Shown in pieces: positions 1 to 6,566 of a DNA stretch of 9,000 bases. Every line of letters starts with the position of its first letter. Position 1 is the first letter of the stretch. A program made the position numbers and the translations under genes. Source of the stretch: Burkholderiales bacterium UBA6064 (lineage in GTDB: Bacteria; Pseudomonadota; Gammaproteobacteria; Burkholderiales; Burkholderiaceae_B); assembly GCA_002428895.1 (NCBI GenBank), contig DIYC01000091.1:4285-13284 (forward strand), written 5' to 3'. Below the pieces are notes generated by a model that made no database searches, was not told the origin of the DNA, and saw nothing but the letters and a program-made list of their open reading frames with translations.

Positions 1-53
1 ACTTCAATCGCCCAGAAACCAAATGGGGGTGGGGGTTATCAAACACAAGGCTG

Positions 54-84
54 AAAAGGTGAAAGCCCCATATATGGGGCTTTC
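54..84 (-). terminator. Rho-independent terminator of the tracrRNA
   Basis: Bases 61-84 form a perfect 24-bp palindrome (GAAAGCCCCATA and its complement), giving a GC-rich stem. On the minus strand it is followed by ACCTTTT, a short T-run starting 3 nt after the stem. On the plus strand no T-run follows, so the polarity favours a minus-strand transcript. The T-run is short, so termination may be partial, and the hairpin probably also stabilises the tracrRNA 3' end. Confidence 0.65.
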
Positions 85-119
85 CATCTGGTGCAATCTT
101 TCAGCTTGTTAGCGGAAGA

Positions 120-140
120 TGCGCATATCTCAATGAAGTA
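120..140 (-). repeat. Anti-repeat: partial copy of the CRISPR repeat upstream of cas9
   Basis: TGCGCATATCTCAATGA (120-136) on the plus strand is identical to the inner part of the array repeat read on the minus strand. With one mismatch at 137 the match runs to 140. The copy is inverted relative to the array repeats, as needed for an RNA that pairs with crRNA when both come from the same strand. Confidence 0.9.
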
Positions 141-144
141 GTTG

Positions 145-173
145 TTGAACTTTAAATCAAACAATGATAAAAA
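145..173 (+). promoter_or_regulatory. Predicted promoter of the cas9-cas1-cas2 operon
   Basis: TTGAAC (145-150), a 17-bp spacer, then TAAAAA (168-173) preceded by TGA, an extended -10 element. A start near 180 would give a leader of roughly 24 nt. The ribosome binding site AAGG (194-197) lies 6 nt before the cas9 ATG. The -35 box shares bases with the -10 box of the opposing tracrRNA promoter, and the -10 box shares bases with its -35. Confidence 0.5.
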
Positions 174-177
174 TCAA
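149..177 (-). promoter_or_regulatory. Predicted sigma70-type promoter of the tracrRNA
   Basis: Read on the minus strand: TTGATT (177-172), a 17-bp spacer, then TAAAGT (154-149), each 4 of 6 to consensus. The predicted start near 141 falls right at the beginning of the anti-repeat, which is independent support. It overlaps the cas9 promoter in the opposite orientation. Confidence 0.5.
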
Positions 178-203
178 GACTAACTAAAAAAATAAGGTTC
201 CTC

Positions 204-3200
204 ATGACTCTTGACCGTGCAAAACTACCCTACAGGCTCGCACTTGACCTTGGCACCAATTCATTGGGTTGGGCAATTTTACGACTTAAAAAAGATGAAG
301 AACGATACAAACCGACTGCAATTATTAAAGCAGGTGTACGTATTTTTTCTGATGGTCGAAACCCCAAAGATGGAACATCAAATGCTGTAAAACGACGTGA
401 AGCAAGGCAAGCGAGGCGGCGGCGTGATCGTTTACTAAAACGAAAATCACAAATGTTAATCCGACTCATACAATTTGGTTTTTTCCCTAAAACACTTGAT
501 GAACGAAAAGCCCTTGAACACCTAAACCCGTATAAACTTCGTGCTAAAGGTTTGAATGAGCAACTCACCGCATATGAATTTGGTCGCGCACTATTTCACA
601 TGAATCAACGTCGTGGATTTAAAAGTAACCGAAAAACAGACAGTAAAGAAAATGACAGTAGTGTGATGAAAGATACCATTAAACAAGTTAGCGCACAAAT
701 TGACCAAACAAATACGAGAACAATTGGTGAACTACTGTATCAACGACAACAAAATCAGCTAACAGTACGCGCAAGATATCGTGAACAACGTATTGTTACA
801 GAGGGTAATAAGACAAAAATAAACAAAAGCTACGATCTTTATATTAACAGACAAATGATTGAAGATGAATTTGAAGTTTTGTGGGCAAAACAAAATTCAT
901 TTAATCCAACTCTATTTAATGAAGATGCGAAGTTGACACTCAAAGACACCCTTTTGTTTCAACGTAAATTACGAGCGGTGCGCCCCGGTCGCTGTAGCTT
1001 ACTCCCAAACGAGCAACGTGCTGAACTTGCTTACCCAAGCGCACAACGATTGCGAATTTTTCAAGAAACAAATCACTTACGTATTCTGAATCAACAATTA
1101 AAGCCCGAACCATTAACACTTGAGCAACGCAACCTGATTACGGGTAGCCTAGAAAAAAATGGAAAATTAACGTTTACTGCAATCAAAAAAAAATTAGGAC
1201 TTAGTAGCCAAACAAAATTTAATCTTGAAGACGATAAACGTACTGAACTTATTGGTAACAAAACAAGCTCGCTTCTCTCAGAAAAAGAATATTTTGACAA
1301 AGCATGGTTTGAATTTAATGCCAGCCTTCAAGATGAAATTGTTAAAAACTTATTAAACGAAGAAAATGAAAAAGAATTAATTCAATGGTTGTGCCAACAC
1401 ACTCAAATTAATCAAGAAACTGCAAAACGAATTGCCCAAGCCCCATTAATCACTGGGCACAGTGCTTTTTGCCTTATAGCAATTAAAAAATTACTAGACT
1501 GTTTGAAAGAGAATGTAATCACTTACGACAAGGCTGTTAAAGCCGCAGGTTATGAAGACCATAGCAAACTTAACTATTCAAATAGTGGTGAAATTCTTGA
1601 AAGCTTGCCTTACTATGGCGCATATTTGCAAAGGCACGTTGGTTTTGGCACAGGTGCAGTAAGTGATTCACCTGAAAAACGTTATGGTAAAATTGCAAAC
1701 CCAACTGTTCACATCGGCCTAAACCAAGTGCGCCGAGTTGTAAATGCAATTATTAAGAAATATGGGCACCCTACCGAGATTGTAGTAGAACTTGCACGCG
1801 ACTTAAAACGTAGCAAAAAAGAACGCGACAAAATCAGCAAAATGCAAAAACAAAACGAAATACGCAACAACCGTATTCGAACCAGCATTGCGCAGACCCT
1901 AAACATTTCAGAAAACCAAGTTAGCCGAAAAGACCTTGAAAAATGGATTTTATGGGAAGAGTTAAGTGCAGACCAAGCAGACCGAAAATGCCCTTACACT
2001 GGCGTTCAAATTTCGGCTTCTAAGTTACTAAGCCCTGAAGTTGAAATTGAACATATTCTGCCCTTTTCAAAAACACTTGACGACAGCCTTAACAACAAAA
2101 CGGTGTCACTTAAAAGAGCAAACGCAGCTAAAGGGAACCAAACCCCTTGGGAGGCATTTGGCCAAGCAAACTCACTCGGCATTCACTATGACGAAGTCAT
2201 TGAGCGTGCCAAAAATATGCCCAAAGATAAATTTTTTCGTTTTGCAGAAAACGGCATGGAACAATGGCTTCATGAGCACAAAGACTTTCTTGCAAGAGCA
2301 CTTAATGACACACGCTACTTAAGCCGAATTGCAAAAGAATACCTACATTTAATTTGCCCTGACGAAAATCGCATTCATGTTATCCCTGGGCAAATGACAG
2401 AAAAACTCCGAGCAAAATTTGGTTTAAACCAGATACTTTCGGATAATGGAGGAAAAAATAGAAACGATCACCGCCATCATGCAATTGATGCGTGCGTTAT
2501 CGGCGTGACTGATCGGGGGTTATTACAGCGGTTTGCAAATGCAAACCAACACGCCAAAGAAAAAGGTTTAGAAAAGCTTGTTGAAGAAATGCCTATGCCT
2601 TGGCCTACTTATAGAAATCATGTTGAACGTGCTGTCAAGTCGATTATTGTGAGCCATAAGCCAGAACACAATTTTGAGGGTGAGATGTTTGATGCAACTA
2701 TTTACAACACTAATGGTTATAGTAAGAAAGCAGCAAAAATAAGAAAAGTTATTCCCTTCCCTATTCAGCAAGAGATTAAAACTCAAAAACCTTACTATGA
2801 ATTAATTAGGCCTTCAACACAAAGACACAAAAACAAGCCATATAAAGGTTTACTAACAACAAGTAATTACTGCATCGAGATTTTTAAAAACGACGCAGAA
2901 TGGGGCAGCGATGTTCTAAGCACTTTTGAGGCATATCAGGTTGTTAGTAAATATAAAAGCAAAGACGAAGGTTTTAAGCAACTTAGAAATAAAAAAAATG
3001 CTCAAAATGGTAAGCCACTTATTATGCGTTTATCAATTGGCGATTATGTTGTAGTCGAGCTTGAAAGAAAAAAATGCTTACTACAAGTTTTAAAAATCGA
3101 CAGCAAGGGTAGTATTACCTTTATTAAACCCAACGAAGCGAATATAAGTGCAAGGTACAATGAAAAACTCAAAGCAGAAAAAAACAAAAAAGAGCAACAA

Positions 3201-3335
3201 AACTACGATGAAAAAGCTTTGAATGACGATTTTTTTCAAAAAGCGATGAATTGCAGCTCACTATTAAAAGGAAAAGCAAGGCAGGCAAAGATTTCAGAAC
3301 TAGGAATACTCAATGACCCAGGTTTTAAAAATTAA
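204..3335 (+). CDS. cas9: CRISPR-associated endonuclease Cas9, type II-C
   Basis: RNA-guided DNA endonuclease of the CRISPR interference complex, 1043 aa, a usual size for compact II-C Cas9. RuvC-I is at residues 10-30 with catalytic D15 in LALDLGTNSLGWA. The Arg-rich bridge helix spans about 60-84. The recognition lobe follows to about 490. RuvC-II has E529 in EIVVELARDLKRSKKER. The HNH domain (about 590-665) has EIEHILPFS with catalytic H617, plus N640 and the KGNQTPWEAF stretch typical of II-C enzymes. RuvC-III has H759 and D762 in DHRHHAIDACVIG. The remaining 250 or so residues should form the PAM-interacting region; the last 60 are Lys-rich. All nuclease residues are present except that the HNH metal ligand usually seen as Asp (before His) is Glu (E616), a variant I recall from other proteobacterial II-C proteins. 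The ATG at 204 has AAGG 6 nt upstream. It heads the cas operon. The PAM cannot be read from sequence. Confidence 0.98.
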   Translation: MTLDRAKLPYRLALDLGTNSLGWAILRLKKDEERYKPTAIIKAGVRIFSDGRNPKDGTSNAVKRREARQARRRRDRLLKRKSQMLIRLIQFGFFPKTLDERKALEHLNPYKLRAKGLNEQLTAYEFGRALFHMNQRRGFKSNRKTDSKENDSSVMKDTIKQVSAQIDQTNTRTIGELLYQRQQNQLTVRARYREQRIVTEGNKTKINKSYDLYINRQMIEDEFEVLWAKQNSFNPTLFNEDAKLTLKDTLLFQRKLRAVRPGRCSLLPNEQRAELAYPSAQRLRIFQETNHLRILNQQLKPEPLTLEQRNLITGSLEKNGKLTFTAIKKKLGLSSQTKFNLEDDKRTELIGNKTSSLLSEKEYFDKAWFEFNASLQDEIVKNLLNEENEKELIQWLCQHTQINQETAKRIAQAPLITGHSAFCLIAIKKLLDCLKENVITYDKAVKAAGYEDHSKLNYSNSGEILESLPYYGAYLQRHVGFGTGAVSDSPEKRYGKIANPTVHIGLNQVRRVVNAIIKKYGHPTEIVVELARDLKRSKKERDKISKMQKQNEIRNNRIRTSIAQTLNISENQVSRKDLEKWILWEELSADQADRKCPYTGVQISASKLLSPEVEIEHILPFSKTLDDSLNNKTVSLKRANAAKGNQTPWEAFGQANSLGIHYDEVIERAKNMPKDKFFRFAENGMEQWLHEHKDFLARALNDTRYLSRIAKEYLHLICPDENRIHVIPGQMTEKLRAKFGLNQILSDNGGKNRNDHRHHAIDACVIGVTDRGLLQRFANANQHAKEKGLEKLVEEMPMPWPTYRNHVERAVKSIIVSHKPEHNFEGEMFDATIYNTNGYSKKAAKIRKVIPFPIQQEIKTQKPYYELIRPSTQRHKNKPYKGLLTTSNYCIEIFKNDAEWGSDVLSTFEAYQVVSKYKSKDEGFKQLRNKKNAQNGKPLIMRLSIGDYVVVELERKKCLLQVLKIDSKGSITFIKPNEANISARYNEKLKAEKNKKEQQNYDEKALNDDFFQKAMNCSSLLKGKARQAKISELGILNDPGFKN

Positions 3336-3338
3336 TTC

Positions 3339-4268
3339 ATGATTGGTCGAATCATAGAAATTGCTGAAGACAAACGCCATTTATCACTTTATCGCGGATT
3401 TATGGTTGTAAAAGAAACAGGTGCTGAGTCAAAAGAAATTGGGCAAGTTCCAATCGACGACATCGCCGCTGTTATTGGCAATTCATATGGACTTAGTTAT
3501 TCAAATAACTTACTTGTTGCATTCGCTGAACGTGGCATTCCTTTTGCTTTATGCGCTGCGAACCACAATGTAGCAGGTTTTTTACTTTCAACAAATGGTA
3601 ATTTATATCAATCAAAACGAATCGAGGCACAAATTGCAGCCAAACAGCCCACTCACAAAAAATTATGGGCTGCCATTATTAAAAATAAACTTGAGCAACA
3701 AGCGTCCACCCTTGAAGCAATTAACCAACCCTCTGCGCCACTAATATACTTATCAAAAAAGGTTAAAAGCGGAGACTCTGAAAACCTTGAGGCACAAGGC
3801 GCAAAAAAATACTGGTCGCTCTTATTTCAAAACAATTTTAGACGTGACAAAAATGCTGACGGCGTGAATTCATTATTAAATTACGGCTACACCATACTGC
3901 GTGCAACAACAGCTAGAGCGGTAGTAGCAGCAGGGTTACACCCTAGCATAGGATTGCATCACAGCAACGACAGTAACGCAATGCGACTAGTTGACGATCT
4001 GATGGAACCATTTCGGCCAATGATCGATTTACAAGTCTGGTTACTGAATAAAGCAGGAAAAAACACTGTAAACCCAGAAACAAAACGCGCATTGGTCAAT
4101 GTAATGTATCTAGACATGCAAACAACCAGTGGAGCAAGCCCTGTCATGATTTGTTTACAAAAATTAGCGACTTCCCTAGCCCAAATTTATCTCGGAGAAC
4201 GTGATAAACTTGAACTTCCCCAAAAAAGAATACCCGCTATTTTAGCCGAAAATCAGTTTCAAGAATAA
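3339..4268 (+). CDS. cas1: CRISPR-associated endonuclease Cas1
   Basis: Integrase subunit of the spacer acquisition complex, which with Cas2 inserts protospacers at the leader end of the array. 309 aa, full length for type II Cas1. An N-terminal beta-rich domain (about 1-85) is followed by the helical catalytic domain. Likely metal ligands are E151 (NLEAQGAKKYW), H208 (GLHHSN) and E223 (DDLMEPFRPMID), all in the conserved spacing, so it should be active. It starts 3 bp after the cas9 stop with no strong Shine-Dalgarno sequence, which suggests translational coupling to cas9. Its stop overlaps the cas2 start in TAATG. Confidence 0.97.
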   Translation: MIGRIIEIAEDKRHLSLYRGFMVVKETGAESKEIGQVPIDDIAAVIGNSYGLSYSNNLLVAFAERGIPFALCAANHNVAGFLLSTNGNLYQSKRIEAQIAAKQPTHKKLWAAIIKNKLEQQASTLEAINQPSAPLIYLSKKVKSGDSENLEAQGAKKYWSLLFQNNFRRDKNADGVNSLLNYGYTILRATTARAVVAAGLHPSIGLHHSNDSNAMRLVDDLMEPFRPMIDLQVWLLNKAGKNTVNPETKRALVNVMYLDMQTTSGASPVMICLQKLATSLAQIYLGERDKLELPQKRIPAILAENQFQE

Positions 4269-4594
4269 TGTTGTCTGGTTACAGGCTTATGTGGTTAATT
4301 GTCATGTTCGATCTACCTGTTATGACAAAACAGGAAAGAAAGTCAGCGACCGAATTTCGAAATGCTTTACTAGATTTAGGTTTTGAAATGAGTCAATTTA
4401 GTGTTTACATGCGATACTGTAGCAGTTATTCACAAATTGACACCTACTGTAAAAGAGTTGAAAGCAATTTACCAAATGGTGGAAAAGTTAATATTTTACA
4501 GTTTACAGACAAACAGTATGAGCGAATCATTACTTACCGTGGAAAAACAAAAAACCCAGAAAATAAGTGTCCAGAGCAGTACCAGCTATTCTGA
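4268..4594 (+). CDS. cas2: CRISPR-associated protein Cas2
   Basis: Small ferredoxin-fold protein (108 aa) that bridges two Cas1 dimers in the acquisition complex. The first beta strand WLIVMFDLPV carries the conserved D15, followed by the helix around ERKSATEFRNALLDLGF and the strand QFSVYMRYC. The tail PEQYQLF resembles the C-terminal beta strand of type II Cas2 that packs on Cas1. Its ATG overlaps the last base of the cas1 stop codon, so the two are probably translated together. A second frame across its 3' half (4401-4649) is not a separate gene. No good plus-strand terminator follows, so operon transcripts may run antisense through the array. Confidence 0.96.
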   Translation: MLSGYRLMWLIVMFDLPVMTKQERKSATEFRNALLDLGFEMSQFSVYMRYCSSYSQIDTYCKRVESNLPNGGKVNILQFTDKQYERIITYRGKTKNPENKCPEQYQLF

Positions 4595-4613
4595 AGGGTA
4601 TTTTCCTGAAAAG

Positions 4614-4657
4614 GGAAAGCAAAAAATTACAATTAAATCAATAATTTAATGCTTTCC
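4614..4657 (-). terminator. Interrupted hairpin at the cas2-side end of the array, possible pre-crRNA terminator
   Basis: GGAAAGC (4614-4620) pairs with GCTTTCC (4651-4657), and ATTAAAT (4632-4638) pairs with ATTTAAT (4644-4650) around a 5-nt loop. The 11 bases at 4621-4631 bulge on one side. On the minus strand the inner AT stem is followed by TGTAATTTTTT, a T-run that would suit termination of a minus-strand array transcript. It ends 1 bp before the first repeat. On the plus strand no T-run follows. The inner stem is A/T only, so strength is uncertain. It could instead be a processing or integration-related structure. Confidence 0.4.
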
Positions 4658-4658
4658 T

Positions 4659-5088
4659 AGTTTACATCATTGAGATATGCGCAACAACCGGAACACGAGT
4701 CCTTATATTGTGATTTTATTATAAGTTTACATCATTGAGATATGCGCAACAACCGGAACGAAACGCTCTGCGAAGACAGCGGGTTAACTAGTTTACATCA
4801 TTGAGATATGCGCAACAACCGGAACAATTGCTTGATACAAAAAGCTTGGAAAGTAGTTTACATCATTGAGATATGCGCAACAACCGGAACCGTACATGCT
4901 AACGCACTGTTTCGCGATCCAGTTTACATCATTGAGATATGCGCAACAACCGGAACTATTTTTAAACAGTGATTTTATTGCAAGAAAGTTTACATCATTG
5001 AGATATGCGCAACAACCGGAACAACAACTTAGCCCAATCTTGCTTTTTCCCGAGTTTACATCATTGAGATATGCGCAACAACCGGAAC
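4659..5088 (-). CRISPR. Type II-C CRISPR array, 7 identical repeats and 6 spacers
   Basis: The 36-bp repeat starts AGTTTACATC and ends AACCGGAAC on the plus strand; read on the minus strand it starts GTTCCGGTTG and ends GATGTAAACT. Repeats: 4659-4694, 4724-4759, 4790-4825, 4855-4890, 4921-4956, 4987-5022, 5053-5088. All seven are identical, so no degenerate end marks the polarity. Spacers: 4695-4723 (29), 4760-4789 (30), 4826-4854 (29), 4891-4920 (30), 4957-4986 (30), 5023-5052 (30). Minus-strand transcription is favoured: GTT start as in other II-C repeats, a -10-like 3' end (TGATGTAAACT, compare TGGTAAAAT in Campylobacter jejuni), and a minus-strand tracrRNA. In that case the youngest spacer is 5023-5052. 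The array itself is certain; the strand is inferred. Open frames across it arise only because repeat plus spacer is often 66 bp. Confidence 0.98.
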
Positions 5089-5138
5089 CGAATTTAGTTA
5101 GATGTCAGATTAAGTTAAGACTATTACAGTTTAAACAT
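5089..5138 (-). promoter_or_regulatory. Short leader candidate between fic and the array
   Basis: These 50 A/T-rich bases are the only DNA between the fic stop codon and the array. If the array is read on the minus strand they are its leader and the Cas1-Cas2 integration side. A weak promoter can be drawn: TTAACT (5118-5113), 16-bp spacer, TAAATT (5096-5091), each 4 of 6, with a start inside the first repeat. No convincing fic terminator is visible here. The assignment depends on array polarity. Confidence 0.35.
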
Positions 5139-6509
5139 TCAAAACTTTTTCTCTAACCATTGATTAAGCTGCGCTTCTGTAATACCCAAACCAATCATAG
5201 CGCCCGCATGAAGTATGCTTAAATCAGCCAGTGTCATGGCTGTAAATTTTGCAGCGTCTTTTATAGTGTACTGTTGACAAAAATGTTCAATGAAGTCCTC
5301 TGCTTTCTTACCATGCAAGTTTTTCTGGACGACCAGCCCCATCACCTCTTTTCGCTGTTGCCGGTACTGAATGCGAAAGGCGTCAATTTCACCCAACGAT
5401 TTTTTAACCACCCCATATTGCGCACAGGAACGTAGATAAGACCAAGAAAAAAGTTCCAGCATAGGCTCAATATTATTTTTTTCATAAAATGCCAACAACG
5501 CCGCAGTGTAATCTTCCCTTGAAACATCGATAAAACTCAACGGGCACAAATTTTCTTTGATAAAAGGGATATTACAGCTTAGGCGTGAGGTGCGCTTGTT
5601 AACATCTTCAAAAGCTTGCAAATAAGAAAGATGCACCAGCAAAAAAAAGCTTTGCTCAAACGGGTCTTCGATTTTTCGTGCTTTAAATAAAATAAGTTCA
5701 AATAATTCTTTAAGCTGATGGGGATTGTTTATTGGCTTATAAGTCGATTGCTCAATATCAACTTCAATCGATCGAACATTGCCACAAGCGTCTGGATTTG
5801 CCAGTAAATCCTGCGCAAGCAAATGGTGCAAATTGCGAATGGTTAGGCTGTTCAGTTCAATTTCTTGTGCATTTTCCACTAAAAATACGATGGCCTCTTT
5901 GTGGTTTAAAATCATTACAGCCTCTTCGTACACTTTGCCTTCCGCTGTAATGCCTTCTTCAACCAGCTTTTGGGTGTCAAGCTTAGAATAAGCATTACCC
6001 TCCAAGCGGCTGGAGTTATAGGACAAGTCGATGAGAAGTCGCTGGCAAATTTGCCGTGCATAAGTTCCTGCTGCTAACGTCTTATCAAAGCGTTTACCTT
6101 CTTTGAACAACTGCATTCGCAAGCTGTTAGGGACATACGCTGTTTTGTTTGAAACATAACTGTCCAATAATTCACGGTTATAGGACACTTTTTCGCGAGC
6201 ATAACGAGGCGTGTCCAAAAATTTAAGAGATTTTTGGCTTTTTGAGCTAAAAATCTGCGATGACATGTCCGTTAAATGTCCCTTAATTTTTGTTTGAGAC
6301 ACATTGGAAGGGTAATACTTGGTCGCCTTTTTTTCCCCTTGTTTTGCAATAAGATTTGCATCCACAAGACGGGAAAGACGGCGCTGCAATGTCTTTGTAT
6401 TGATAGAAAATTTCATGTACTCTGAAACTTTACCCCGAGACAAGCCTTCTGGGTTTTTCTGCAAAATGGCGATAATTTCTTCAATTTCTGCTTGTACCTT
6501 GGATACCAT
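5139..6509 (-). CDS. Fic-domain protein with N-terminal winged helix and atypical active site
   Basis: 456 aa, cytosolic, no signal peptide or membrane segment. Residues 1-70 look like a winged helix-turn-helix (EEIIAILQKNPEGLSRGKVSEY, then TLQRRLSRLVDANLI and a Lys-rich wing). Residues 160-360 are a Fic domain, a fold that usually transfers AMP from ATP to a target protein. It contains the class II inhibitory motif SSRLEG (166-171, [ST]xxxE[GN]), the flap segment EQSTYKP (253-259), and the active-site motif QAFEDVNKRTSR (298-309). Canonical Fic proteins have HxFx[DE]GNxRxxR, so the catalytic His is Gln298 and the first Gly is Val303; the phosphate-binding Asn and Arg are kept. It may therefore be a regulator with nucleotide-binding but altered or no transferase activity. 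The start at 6509 gives a full N-terminal helix, and AAGAGA lies a few bases upstream. A palindrome overlaps its promoter, suggesting autorepression. The role in vivo is unknown. Confidence 0.85.
   Translation of the reverse strand: MVSKVQAEIEEIIAILQKNPEGLSRGKVSEYMKFSINTKTLQRRLSRLVDANLIAKQGEKKATKYYPSNVSQTKIKGHLTDMSSQIFSSKSQKSLKFLDTPRYAREKVSYNRELLDSYVSNKTAYVPNSLRMQLFKEGKRFDKTLAAGTYARQICQRLLIDLSYNSSRLEGNAYSKLDTQKLVEEGITAEGKVYEEAVMILNHKEAIVFLVENAQEIELNSLTIRNLHHLLAQDLLANPDACGNVRSIEVDIEQSTYKPINNPHQLKELFELILFKARKIEDPFEQSFFLLVHLSYLQAFEDVNKRTSRLSCNIPFIKENLCPLSFIDVSREDYTAALLAFYEKNNIEPMLELFSWSYLRSCAQYGVVKKSLGEIDAFRIQYRQQRKEVMGLVVQKNLHGKKAEDFIEHFCQQYTIKDAAKFTAMTLADLSILHAGAMIGLGITEAQLNQWLEKKF
6161..6287. 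repeat. Cluster of TGTCC half-sites inside fic, resembling its operator
   Basis: TGTCCAATAA (6161-6170) faces TTATAGGACA (6178-6187), an inverted pair with one mismatch. TGTCC recurs at 6212-6216, and an imperfect 11-bp tandem TGTCCGTTAAA, TGTCCCTTAAT occupies 6266-6287. GTTATAGGACA (6177-6187) occurs again identically at 6015-6025. All are within codons, and some may reflect repeated Ser-Tyr-Asn codons, so a regulatory role is only a suggestion. Confidence 0.3.
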
Positions 6510-6524
6510 GCCTGTCTCTTAAAA

Positions 6525-6559
6525 TGTCCTATAAATCAATCTACATGATTTATAGGACA
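6525..6559. promoter_or_regulatory. Perfect inverted-repeat operator in front of fic
   Basis: TGTCCTATAAATCA (6525-6538) and its exact complement TGATTTATAGGACA (6546-6559) flank a 7-bp centre. Looser versions sit on both sides: TGTCTCTTAAAATG (6513-6526) and, on the other strand, GTCTCATAAATTGG (6580-6567). The arms cover the predicted fic -10 region and transcription start, an arrangement typical of a site for a dimeric autorepressor. The likely binder is the winged helix of the adjacent Fic protein, by inference. Confidence 0.7.
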
Positions 6560-6566
6560 CAATCAA
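6538..6566 (-). promoter_or_regulatory. Predicted fic promoter, embedded in the operator
   Basis: On the minus strand: TTGATT (6566-6561), 17-bp spacer, TAGATT (6543-6538), each 4 of 6. The predicted start is near 6531, about 22 nt before the ATG. One operator arm fills the spacer and the other covers the start site. Confidence 0.45.

Larger units (their letters stand above)
54..141 (-). ncRNA. Predicted tracrRNA, divergent from cas9
   Basis: The RNA would pair with the CRISPR repeat, forming the dual guide for Cas9. On the minus strand, bases 136-120 are an exact 17-nt complement of the repeat as read on the minus strand, and the match resumes for 3 nt (140-138) after one mismatch. The anti-repeat continues 3' with weaker pairing to the repeat start (CC to GG, AAC to GUU, with bulges). 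A linker follows that contains CUGAAAGAUUGCAC, loosely like the CUGAAAAGAUGUGCC of Neisseria tracrRNA. It ends in the palindromic hairpin at 61-84 and a short U-run at 57-54. A promoter on the same strand predicts a start near 141, exactly at the edge of the anti-repeat, giving about 88 nt. The alternative is a plus-strand tracrRNA, since the anti-repeat also pairs that way. It would run into cas9 with no terminator, so it is less likely. Confidence 0.72.

Noticed and set aside
1..62. Possible C-terminal tail of an upstream plus-strand gene
   Set aside because: Two frames stay open from the window edge to stops at 52-54 and near 62. Either could be a gene end, but 17-20 codons without homology cannot decide.
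119..203. Plus-strand tracrRNA reading towards cas9
   Set aside because: Pairing to a plus-strand crRNA is possible (UCAUUGA, UAC and AGUU segments find partners), but there is no terminator before cas9 and no structured tail. Kept as the less likely alternative.
4401..4649. 82-codon frame overlapping the end of cas2
   Set aside because: It lies in another frame of a conserved gene and looks like no known protein.
5127..5148. Short stem AGTTT / AAACT after the fic stop as a terminator or degenerate repeat
   Set aside because: Five A/T-rich base pairs with no T-run on the minus strand, and the likeness to the repeat start is only a few bases.
4866..5156. Open frame of 96 codons across the array with a repeating RYAQQPE motif
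   Set aside because: It is a product of 66-bp repeat-spacer units and has no ribosome binding site; the array is not coding.
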